From: Xiphias gladius
Lineage: Eukaryota; Chordata; Actinopteri; Istiophoriformes; Xiphiidae
Direction: 5' to 3'
Length of the DNA: 64,000 bases
NCBI RefSeq assembly: GCF_016859285.1
Contig: NC_053410.1
Location: forward strand, 724,694 to 788,693
The translations under genes and the position numbers were made by a program. Below, one piece after another: positions 50,601-62,100 of the stretch. The notes beneath the pieces were generated by a model. It saw only the letters and a program-made list of their open reading frames with translations. It had not been told where the DNA came from and did no database searches. Position 1 is the first letter of the stretch, and every line of letters starts with the position of its first letter.

Positions 50601-52301
50601 GGCCAAGGCGGCGTCTTGAAAAGTCGCGTTTTGTCCGAGCGAAAGACCAAAATAAAAAGAAGGGAAAAAAAAAAAAATCAGTTTAATGTCACATACAACA
50701 AAGAAAAACAGCAAATCTCATCTGAAATGAGCAACATCCAATCGACTATCGTTTCAGCAGTGGTGGAGGAAGTATTCAGATCCTGTACTTCAGTTAAGTA
50801 CTAATACCACAGAGTAAAACTACTCCATTACAGGCAAAAGTCCTGCATTTAAAGTGTTACTTAAGTAAAAGTACGTGAGTATAAACAGGAAAATGTACTT
50901 AAAAGTACAAGTACTCACTGCAGGAAAATGTCCCCTGCGACTGTTCCGCTCATTAATGTGTAAACAGCATTTTAATGTTCAGCTGGTTGAGGTGGAGCTA
51001 ATTTTACATGCAAATATTTAGGATCATAATATTTAGGATCAATGTGCCAATGATTTTCTCCAATAATTAATTAAATGCTTGGTTTGTAAAAATCCAGAAA
51101 TGTCGTCAGAATGACTAAATTATTAAACAATAGTTGCAGATTAACTTCCTGTTAATTGCTGAACCAGTATTGACTGTTGTGTACTTGTTGTGTAATGTAA
51201 CTGCAGCTGTCAGATAAATGTAGCGCAGTAAAACGTGTAATGTCGACAGTAGACTCCTCCGTTCAAACCGATCCGCAGCTTCCGGTCTGACCAGCCCGTC
51301 GGTCTCGGTGAAACCAGTCACACCAGTCAACACGAGTCACATCAGACCACAGCCTGACAGACTGGTCTGCTCTGCTTGTTTCATGTACATCAATATACCG
51401 TATGTTAAAAAAAAAAAGTTTCAGATGTTCTTTTCCTTTTCACAAACCTTCTATCAGGTTGTTTTGGAGCCATTTACTGAGAAAATATTAAGCGTGTTGA
51501 TATCAAATTATATCCAATATCAGTGCAAAGAATTTATTAATGTCCTTTTATTATTTCTTCCATTTTACTTGCTTCTCAATAGATTCTTATCTTACTCTAC
51601 TTAATTTTTAATGTTACTATACGTGTGCTAACTCCCATTGGATTTATTTTTTTAAATTTTAAATGAATTTATAATATGATTTCCATTTCATTTAACATAT
51701 TATATTAATTATTGTTTTGTAATATTATACTTTTATTATTTATTCCTTTTAATGATATTTTCATTATTTTGTTTTCTTAAATTCGCTTAATTATTACTTT
51801 TATTTATTTATTTTACATTTATAGAACTAATGCATGAGTCTTGAATTAAAACCAGCTAAACAGCAATAAACACACACTAGAAATCGATTTAAAATGCTGT
51901 TTACTGTTTTTGTGAAGAAGCTGAATTCCTCTTCTTCCAACACAGAATCTGTTCAAACTATTCGACTTAAAATCAGCAGCTGATTTTCATTTTTGTCTAA
52001 ACTGCTGTTTCCTGTCCTGTTGTCACACTGGAGTATGATGCTTTCATCATTTAGTTCTTACTTCATGTCAATAAAAAGGTTAAAAAAAAAAAGTCAGTCA
52101 GTCAGTCAGTCCTGGTTCCCGGTCTTACCTCCTGAACGGTTTCCCCATTCTGGGCTGCTCTGCCGGCCCCTGCGGACCGCCGGCTGCGGGCCCCACTGCT
52201 CCCCTGCCGGGACGCTGCTTCAGGTCCGGGTCGCTGTCCAGCAAAATGCCGGTGGTCCCGCTGTCAGGCTCCACAGTCAGAGAGTTATTCCGCTTTCGCA
52301 T
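31613..52301 (-). CDS. abhd12: Lysophosphatidylserine lipase ABHD12
   Basis: Thirteen coding exons on the minus strand: 52301-52129, 41173-41052, 38806-38701, 36556-36437, 36351-36321, 35506-35461, 35303-35174, 35039-35002, 34431-34352, 34268-34186, 33039-32961, 32802-32675, 31649-31613. They total 1,173 bases, so 390 residues against 398 in human ABHD12. It is an ER-membrane serine hydrolase that degrades lysophosphatidylserine. The cytosolic N-terminus starts MRKRNNSL. One membrane segment lies at about residues 68-86 ([16 protein letters not shown]). The lumenal alpha/beta-hydrolase fold has the oxyanion motif [15 protein letters not shown] and nucleophile elbow GHSLGTG with Ser239. The acid is Asp325 or Asp326 in [10 protein letters not shown], and the base is probably His365 in YKHKFIY. 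The short last exon encodes [11 protein letters not shown], aligned with human EFLGKSEPEHQH. An acceptor-like T-run and TTTTCAG precede the ATG, so a 5' UTR exon is likely. Exon 8 has the weak donor GTTCAT. Confidence 0.96.
33040..34185. other. abhd12 intron 10
   Basis: Between coding exons 10 and 11. It includes a stretch (33640-34060) rich in short phrases such as TTCCTGAAAAAG and GATCCTGAAAA, an AAAGTTCCTGA-type degenerate tandem sequence. No exon is present. Confidence 0.5.
34432..35001. other. abhd12 intron 8
   Basis: It ends (in transcript sense begins) with a (CA)n tract at the exon 8 donor. No exon or named repeat lies elsewhere in it. Confidence 0.5.
34946..34993. repeat. (TG)n on plus strand, (CA)n after abhd12 exon 8 donor
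   Basis: About 24 units. In abhd12 sense it is CA and starts 9 bases after the weak GTTCAT donor of the 38-base exon 8. Confidence 0.9.
35137..35171. repeat. (GT)n on plus strand, (CA)n at abhd12 exon 7 donor
   Basis: In abhd12 sense the donor reads GTAACACACACA, so the CA tract begins inside the extended donor site. Intron 7 is only 134 bases. Confidence 0.9.
35307..35385. repeat. (CA)n on plus strand, (TG)n at abhd12 exon 7 acceptor
   Basis: About 40 units. In abhd12 sense it is TG running straight into TGCAG, the acceptor of exon 7. Confidence 0.95.
35507..36320. other. abhd12 intron 5
   Basis: Mostly a Tc1-like fossil (35655-36120), plus a short (CA)n in sense at the exon 5 donor (36299-36317). 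Confidence 0.6.
35655..36120 (+). mobile_element. Tc1-like transposon fossil, 3' half, in abhd12 intron 5
   Basis: Plus-strand frame pieces match the Tc1-family transposase order: [20 protein letters not shown] (from about 35723), then [15 protein letters not shown] (about 35963-36010), then a segment reading as AAKGASTR. It ends with AAGGGTCTGAGAATTCAGCT, like the fish Tc1 tail AAGGGTCTGAATACTTATG. The frame is broken by many stops. The 5' half and the left inverted repeat are missing or unrecognisable. It is antisense to abhd12. Confidence 0.65.
36557..38700. other. abhd12 intron 3
   Basis: A (CA)n tract in sense abuts the exon 3 donor (38656-38697). There is an A-run at 37560-37574. The rest has no recognised gene. 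Confidence 0.5.
38656..38697. repeat. (TG)n on plus strand, (CA)n at abhd12 exon 3 donor
   Basis: About 21 units. In abhd12 sense the donor reads GTAACACACACA, the same arrangement as at exon 7. Confidence 0.9.
38807..41051. other. abhd12 intron 2
   Basis: It contains a short GATCCCAGT direct repeat at about 38990-39030 and a plus-strand LINE-type tail at 39835-39886. A near-palindrome is at 40196-40232, where CAGAAAATTAATCTGC faces GCAGATTAATTTTCTG and could form a 16-bp stem. No exon is recognised. Confidence 0.5.
39835..39886 (+). repeat. LINE-type 3' tail, plus orientation
   Basis: CTCTGTAACTGGGTTTTGAA followed by AGGTGCTCGGTAAATAAAGC. This is the widespread fish LINE/SINE tail with the form TTTTGAAAGGTGCTNTATAA. 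The repeat may start around 39590. Confidence 0.55.
41876..41910. repeat. (GT)n microsatellite in abhd12 intron 1
   Basis: About 17 GT units, 700 bases from the exon 2 acceptor. It is CA in gene sense, so it breaks the rule seen close to splice sites. Confidence 0.9.
42505..42810. repeat. GATTAATC-type teleost dispersed repeat
   Basis: CAATGATTAGTTTATCAGTG, CAAAAGCAAAAACACCAAAT, GGGTTTCGGGCTGTTGGTTG, TTGGTCCAAAGATTAATCAA, AACATAATCAGCAGATCAAC. Inverted ATTAATC-like ends fit a non-autonomous element of the family at 13328. Confidence 0.55.
45255..45540 (+). repeat. TAGCGCCACCA-family teleost repeat, longest copy
   Basis: Successive phrases GTTGGATGGACGGTGATGAA, CCCCTCAGGATGAACCG, CATCCAGCGCCACCATCGGG, GCAGATACCTGCAGAACTAA, CCCATCGGCCTCAGCTG, CTAATGTTAGCGTGCTAACG, AAGATAGTGAACATGGT. 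I know this order of phrases from many percomorph introns. No coding capacity is visible. Confidence 0.65.
50755..50960. repeat. AAGTA-type teleost repeat, best copy
   Basis: TGGTGGAGGAAGTATTCAGA, TACTTCAGTTAAGTACTAAT, CCATTACAGGCAAAAGTCCT, TTACTTAAGTAAAAGTACG, AAAAGTACAAGTACTCACTG. It is the clearest member of the family in this window. Confidence 0.7.
51380..51850. repeat. AT-rich low-complexity block
   Basis: Nearly pure A/T sequence with TTTATTATTTATTC-type runs. No gene signal is present. Confidence 0.7.
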
Positions 52302-53149
52302 CACTGAAAACGTTAAAAAAAAAAAAAAAAAAAGCATTAACGATAGAAAAGCGACTGAATGACAGGCCGTCACTGCGGGCCTGTCAGCGGGGACGAGGCC
52401 CTTATCCTGCCAGGTAACGGAGCGTTGAGAGCCGGTGAGGACGGAGCTCGGTCCCGGCTGTGCCTCCAGCTGCTCGGCGCTCCGCACTGAGACCAGCGGA
52501 GCGCAGCTGATCCGCAGCGAGCTGCCGCAGCCAATCACAGGGCAGGAGCACAGTCACGCGGTCTCCCTGTGTTGCGTCCACGGCTTCTGGGGAGCGTCGG
52601 AGCAATGACAATCAAAACAAAACTGGCTTATGAAAATTAAAAAAACAAAAACATAGCTAAATCCCAGTCTTCCAAAATTAATGATTGGATTCAGTATTTA
52701 GAAAATCCCGGTTACAGCCCTGAAAAAACGCGTGACCACGGTTCTGTCCAACACACTTGTACTGTCACGATGTTTTACATTTATGTTTCGGTTATAGTCA
52801 GTGGTCTGCTTGCGACGCGTTTAGGGGACATAGTAAATTGTAGCTACAGAAAATAACCTGGGATACACTCTCCCCCTAAAGCTGCTTGAGTCTCTGCACG
52901 CACACCGGTCACATGCCGCCTGTGGGAAACACACTGCACATGGTTTCACTTCAATTACTGTCTAATACTTTAGGTACATTTTGCTGATAATACTTCTATA
53001 CTTAAGTAACAATTTGAAAGCAAGACTCTCACTATTTTTACAGTGTAAGGTATAAAGTAGCATTTAAGGGTGATACTCAAGTAAAGTAAAAGTATATCAA
53101 CTTATGAAAAAGAGAGTACACATAGTAACAACGACATAGTAACCGTTTG

Positions 53150-53490
53150 AGGGCCAAACATTTTAATTTATTCAATATTTTTACAGAAAAGTTCATCAGA
53201 ACTGTGTTTCTTCTTCTTTCCCATGAATCATCTGACGACCCCCCAGGTTCACCTGGTGACCTTCTGGGGGGGCCCGACCCCAGGTTGGGAACCAGTGGAC
53301 TAAACTCTCTCCCTGTCTATGACGTAGCTAAAAGCAGCTCCACCTGGAGCAGCTCCAACAGTAAAGTGCTGTTGAAGCCTTCGTGACTCAGTGATGATAT
53401 TATAATTTATTATTATATATCAGTCACTTTTCTGCCAAACAAGTACTTTTACATTTAATACTTTATGTAAATTTAGCTGATAACACTTGA
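53150..53490 (-). repeat. Composite repeat, arm A of an inverted pair
   Basis: It includes CCCCAGGTTGGGAACCAGTG (reverse of the hAT-like TGGTTCCCAACCTGGGGTCG phrase) and then TAAAAGCAGCTCCACC, TGATGATATTATAATTTATT, AGTACTTTTACATTTAATAC. The same blocks occur in reverse order and orientation at 62040-62330. Confidence 0.7.
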
Positions 53491-54035
53491 CTAAAGCAAG
53501 TTCTCCTGCTGAAATCCAAATCCAACCGTCCCAGAAGTGAACGTTTACCATCTCAAACCTGAGGAGAGCCTCGTTTTCTTGGTGGAGCTGGTCTTTCCTG
53601 TGGAACTCGAACGCAGCATTAAATGGATCGACGGAGCTAGCAGCAAAGCTAACGAGCTTCACCGAGAGGCGACGGAAACGAACCACAACGTCCCGCTGTT
53701 TCGGACACTTTCATAACAGCAGAGCCGGTACCGGAGCCCGTGTCGGCCTCTGGTGACTCTCCGGCGCCACTTGAAGCCGTGAGACGGGTTTGTTTTTAGC
53801 TGAACGGATTTCACACCGCGGGCTAACAAACGATTTCCCAGCGATAAACGGCTCATTTCCGTTTGTAGTTATCAGCATATTCAAAACACACGTCCTCACC
53901 TCTCGGTCTGCGGAGGATAAAGCGGCTTCACAACATGACTTGGTTCATTTAAGGGGCAGAAGTTGTTCGGCGTCGACAGCTCGTTTCGCTGGTTTGTCCC
54001 TCGGCGGCAGCCGGAGCGTCCCGTCGTCCCGTCAT

Positions 54036-54082
54036 CCCGTCACGTGTTCACAACATCGAGCTCCGGTTTTGCCGCGAAACCG
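54036..54082 (+). promoter_or_regulatory. Candidate gins1 promoter motifs: E-box and E2F-like site
   Basis: CACGTG at 54041-54046, and GTTTTGCCGCGAAAC at 54066-54080, whose two ends resemble the E2F half-site TTTCGCGG. They lie 100-140 bases before the gins1 ATG in CpG-rich DNA without a TATA box. GINS genes are S-phase, E2F-regulated in vertebrates; binding here is inference. Confidence 0.4.
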
Positions 54083-54182
54083 GTCTGTCGTCGTCCTCCG
54101 AAAGACTCCGAGGTGTTTACGGCGGAATAAAGACTCGACTTCTTGTTTTCCACGGGGCGTGTTTGCGTTTTACGGCCCCGGG

Positions 54183-57104
<2,922 letters not shown>

Positions 57105-57193
57105 GGCGAGAGGGGGACCGAGCGACGAGCCCCAGGGACCCCCGCCCCGGGACTGACCGTGTACACCCGCCTGAGGATTATTTTCTGATGAGA

Positions 57194-57199
57194 AATAAA
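57194..57199 (+). terminator. Poly(A) signal AATAAA for gins1
   Basis: AATAAA 90 bases after the stop codon, followed by TGTTTTGGCGTGTTTC, a good GT-rich downstream element. Confidence 0.65.
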
Positions 57200-58671
57200 A
57201 CATTCTTTGCTCTAAATGTTTTGGCGTGTTTCAGTCCGGAGCAAGTGGCAGGAGACCTGCTCGCTACTTAGATACAGCTGAACCCGCCGGGTTACACTCG
57301 AAACGTTTCAGTCGCCGAGGGGTGTGGTCCTCGCTCCCGGCTCAGGTTGGTTCACCCAATAATTAATCGATCGATCGAACGATCGCTCTCTACTTCCACT
57401 TACATCCGATGCAGTTAATTCTGTGGCAGTCGGCGCTGACCCCTGACACCGTTTCCTGTGGCTGCTTCACAATAAAAGCCAGCTGAAGTGTTTTCACGTT
57501 GAAAAACAGTTTGTATCGCGACACGACAGCGAGATAAAAACATAATTTAATGTGGGTTTCATGTTACATTATCGTACATCAGTGTCGGGGTAACAGGGTG
57601 ACGTCCGTCCAACAGACACGTGACATTTGGTTCGTTGTACCTGAACAGGAAGGAAAGTAGAGCAGAGAGAGAGAAGCGGGAGGTCTCACTCCGAGGGAAC
57701 AACAAAGACCGAGACAGAAAGCAGAACGTGATGAGGACAGCAGCTGCCTGCAGACACGGAAACTCGATACGACCCCTGACTCGACCTTCACAAAAATAAA
57801 AGTCTCACTTTACACACAACAGTAAAACACACATTAAAAATAACAATACACATTTATAAAACGAAGTAACCAGACCCTCATGGCTGAAATACTTCAGAGT
57901 AGTGCCGACCTGTTTGACAGACAGGACTTTGTGTGTGTTTGGGGCATGTTTTATGGCATTCGTGGGGTCTGAATACCAGGAGCCCACAACAGCTTTGTGC
58001 TGGACCCCCACAACTAAAAGGGCTGTTTGATTGTTAAGACCTGGCTTAGGGTTCAGGTTTAGGTCAGGGTTAGGGGCTGGGGAGTGCATTATGTCAGAGA
58101 CCTGACCCCAGGAGTATAGTAAAACAAGGGTGTGTGAGTGTGTCAGACCGGTTTTTCATTCATCACCAAAGAAACAATCAGTTTCTCTAAAGCAGCTTCA
58201 GGGCGGAGAACAGACGTCGCTACAGGTGAGAACGGCGACGACTCAACCAACAGGCCACGCCCACAAGGGCCGAGCCACCTTTACCTGTGGGCCCAGTCAT
58301 CGACGCCTCACCTGGACACGGCGAGAAGGTTTCCCAACGGTGGACATTCTGAGGTGTTCAGAATAAAGTTGTAATTTGTTTTAAATCTGTCCTATGAAAC
58401 ACTTTCAATTTATGAGAAACCTTTATTATATTTAAAGTCTTAATTTTACAAGAAAACGTTTCACAAACTTTGGTAGAAAAGTCACGTCCTTCATCTGTCA
58501 GGTTTAATACGACCGAGTATTAAAACGAACATCTGGGAATTTATTCTCCAATTTAGACTTTTGTACATTTAATGTCCAAATATTAGTTTTACTCCTAAAA
58601 TTAAGTTGTTTTCATCAAATTTTGACTGATTTTTGAAATCTTATAACTGACTTGTCTCAGAATATTTCAAC

Positions 58672-58677
58672 TTTATT
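58672..58677 (-). terminator. Candidate poly(A) signal for ninl
   Basis: Minus-strand AATAAA about 460 bases past the ninl stop. A second one at 58427-58422 is an alternative. Confidence 0.3.
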
Positions 58678-59131
58678 CTCAGTCTCAGATTTTTTCCCTC
58701 AAGCTCCAGTCAACTAAAAAACGAACCTGTGATCGTTGAATGGTAAATCTGTTATTTTGAACGGTCAAAGACATGAAACAGGTACGAACAGGTAAAAATC
58801 TACAACACTCAGAGGACAGTCACCCTGTTCTCACCTGTGATGAGAAAACTTAAATGATTCAAGCGTCCGACGCGTCTGAGTTCAGGTGGCGTCTGCGTGA
58901 ACTGAACGGGTCTCAGATCCGTTTGAATATGAGCTCAAACTTTTTTGGAAGGTGGAGTTTTGATGGAGCTAGGCTAACAGCCTCCCTCTGCCTCCAGTCT
59001 TTGTGCTAAGCTAGGCTAACCGCACACCGGAGATGCTGAAGCTGCTTTAGCGAAACTGATCTCGGAGCAGCTGCTGATTGGACCGCCGCGTCTCTGAGGC
59101 GGTCCCGCGGACTCCGTTCTGGGTCCGGCGG

Positions 59132-62100
59132 CTACGTGGCGAGCGATGCGGGGACGATCTCTCTCAGCAGTTTGTTGAGGGCGCTGATCTTCTCCTCCAG
59201 CGCGAAGTTCTTCTTCTCTGCGTTTTTCTGCCGCTGCTCGGTGACCTGCAGAGCTTTCATCAGCTGGGAGTTCTCCACGTACAGATCCTTCAGCAGCGCG
59301 CTCGACTTGCTGTTCTTCGCCAGCTGCACACGACACACACGCACGATGGAGACAAGACACCAAACTACAGTCAGAGCGTGGCCCAAAGTGTGCGGACAGC
59401 TGAACATTAAATATGCGCGCGTCAGTGCAACGTGCGATTCTGACTCCATGTTCGTTAACGTGCTGCTCTGAGGGTTCAATCGCTTGAAGGCGACGTCATT
59501 TCCTCAGATCACTTCAACAATAAAAGACGATTTTTTATTTTAGACGTCGCCTTGAAAAATGTTTGATTTTTTATAGACGAATGTATTTAAAGCATTTTTC
59601 AAAACAAAAGTTTGCGTGCTTCACATTAAAAGCATCAAAAAGGCATGATAGAGTAAGCTAAACAACTACACAACTAAGTTTTACGAATGAAATCGAGAGA
59701 ATAATCTGCAGATTGTTCGTTGCAGCTCTACACTGCACACGTTGAGATTTTTAAGGCTGATTCTGATATTTTTAGATAAGGTCCTGAAACTTTGAAATGT
59801 TAGAAATTTGACTGGTTTATGCAAATAAAACTAAAGAATAAGAAATAAGAAAACTTTCATTCTTTGTACAAACTGTAAAATATCTTTGTGCTACTTTCTC
59901 ACATAAAACTAAGAAACCAGCTCAGTGTCTGCACGATGACCAGGAAGTGAAGGAGGTGTGATGCTCCTCTGAAATGAGAACCTGTTTGACGACCGACCTG
60001 TTCTTTGAGCTGCTGGACTTTCTCCTGCAGAACCATCCGGGCCCCCTTCAGTTTGGTCTCCAGATCCTCCATCCTCTGCTGCAGGGAGGCCAGTGCCTTC
60101 TCATACTGATCCTGCACACACACACGCACACTTTAACTTCCCCTTGCATTTGGTCTCACGGTCCTCACAGACCTTAAAACTCTGATCTCCGTGGTCGACT
60201 CCGAATCAGAAGGAGATCACGGAGCACCTTGAACCGACCTGATCAGGTCTTGCTGCCGTCAGGACGTCGCTCTGCTCCACCTGCCTGTTACCTACCTGCC
60301 ACTACTCCCACCGCTTCATCTCCCGTCTCCGCCTCCTTGTGGTTTTTTTTTTATGTACGACCTCGTCACCTCACGTATCTTTTAGATTGTTGTTTGGAGA
60401 AATTGTTGCTACAGTTACAGCCTCAGGGGGCGCTAGCGAGGCTGCGGCTCGGTTCGAGAAGAGTTGTTCTTTGCTCAGTGTCTACCCTTAGCGTGCTGCT
60501 ACCTGCCAGCTCTGACCTGTGCGTTTACCTGCTTGATGCTGATCTGAGAGCCGCTCTGCTGGGCCTGAAGCTTCAGCGTCTCCTCCAGCTGCTGACTCCT
60601 CCTCTGCTCCTCCAACAGCCGGGCGTGCAGCAGCTCCACCTGCTCCCTGCAGCCCTCACCCGCTCGCTCCTGCAGCTCCTGCAGCTGCCTCACGTGCTGC
60701 GCCCGCACCAGACTGAGTGCCGCGTCCGCCCGCGCCGCCTGCAGGGACGAGGACGGGGTTTAATGCACTGCCGCTCTGACACCTGGTGTTCATCTTACTA
60801 GATGATAATCAGAGTCTTTTGTTCTGACCTGGTCCTCAGCCTGCGTCCGGGCCGTCTCCAGCTCGTTCAGTTTGGTCTTAAGGTTCTGCTGCTCCTGGGT
60901 CAGATTCTGGACCTCCAGCCCCTGGACCCGCAGCTCTGACAACTGAAAGCAACAGTCATATTTACAGGTGAGGCTGAGCGGCGTCGTCACAGTTCAGGTT
61001 TTCAAGGCGGTTTCACGGTCGGTGTCTGGTACCTTGTGTTGGAGCTCCTGGTTCTGGACTCTCAGTTTGTGGGTCTCCTCCTGCAGAGTGATGGAGGCCT
61101 TCTCCTCCTGCTCCTCCAGGGCCTGACAGAGCTCCTCTTTCTCCCTCATCAGCCTCCTGACGCTGGTCTCCAACTCCTCCACCTGACAGGAAGCAGAGGG
61201 TATTTTGCTAAGAGTTTGGAAGATCCAGCTCCTTCTGGACTGGAGTCCTTGGCACCAAAACCGTTTTCAAACGGACAGGGAACGAATATAAATAAATAAA
61301 ACAACCTTCTCTGTGATAATGTTTCAAAGCTGTAAATTCCTGTCTCACAGCATTATAAACCTCTGTGCCGTGTTCTGGTGTCTGATAAACCGGATCTCCA
61401 CAGATCCTCCCCCACGCTAACGCAGCCCCGGGTTGTTTCTGCTCTTTGGTAATGAGCCCCAACAGCCTGTTTCTCCGTTTCATCACGGGTGGATGTGTTG
61501 CCCTGGAAACTACTGTTGATGGAAACACATTTTCCTGATGTTACGTCACTGTTGTGTTTCATAAACAGGCAGCAGCCAACCATTTAACTCACGTCAATAA
61601 TAGATAACGCTGTTTCACACACAGTTGGGAAAACACGTGTTTCAGGTTAAACGGATTCTACTGATTCTGTCAGAGCAGTGGTTCAACGTCCTTCATGCAG
61701 AACCCTACTTCAGGGTCTTGGATCAGCCAAGTAATCTCTCAGATGAGAGGATTTCCTGTTTGTCTTCGTCATATATCATCGAAAACTAAATGTTTTCACA
61801 CCCCGAAGCGGGCTCCTGGGGAGCAGTTGGGGGGTTAGGCGCCTTGCTCAAGGGAACTTCAGCTGCAGATGTTGAGGGAGAGGAAAGTGCTTTTCATTCG
61901 CCCGCCTGCTACTTGAGTCGGATACCGACGACATCTGTACTTTAGTCAGTGACGGAAGAAGAACTCGGGTTCTTTACTGAAGTAGAAGTGCCAGTACTAC
62001 GCTGAAGAAATATTTTATTAGTAGGAAAAGTGCCAGATTTAAAATCCTGCTAGTGCAGAAGTGTTATCAGCTAAATTTACATAAAGTATTAAATGTAAAA

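Larger units (their letters stand above)
41174..52128. other. abhd12 intron 1, 11 kb
   Basis: The largest gene-free stretch. It holds (GT)n at 41876-41910 and 44574-44600, (CA)n at 43249-43274, GATTAATC-type repeats at 42505-42810 and 50495-50620, a TAGCGCCACCA-family copy at 45255-45540, an AAGTA-type copy at 50755-50960, a very AT-rich block at 51380-51850 and a (CAGT)n at 52093-52110. I saw no nested gene; open frames are short and without domains. Confidence 0.6.
52302..54182. other. abhd12/gins1 head-to-head spacer
   Basis: A CpG-rich abhd12 leader is at 52380-52600, after an A-run at 52315-52333 that is a T-run on the abhd12 strand. Then come an AAGTA-type repeat (52960-53110) and a composite repeat (53150-53490), followed by the CpG-rich gins1 promoter (53900-54182). 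No further gene is recognised. Confidence 0.6.
57105..59131. other. gins1/ninl tail-to-tail spacer with both 3' UTRs
   Basis: The gins1 poly(A) signal is at 57194. Minus-strand AATAAA hexamers at 58677-58672 and 58427-58422 are candidates for ninl. The rest shows no gene or named repeat. Confidence 0.55.

Noticed and set aside
53790..54182. Open frame in phase with gins1 extending 131 codons upstream
   Set aside because: There is no in-frame ATG before 54183, the sequence is CpG-rich promoter DNA, and the PSF1 family begins MFCEKA.
60229..60801. 190-codon plus-strand open frame rich in Leu
   Set aside because: The antisense shadow of ninl coiled-coil exons: Gln/Glu/Lys codons read as Leu-rich in reverse.
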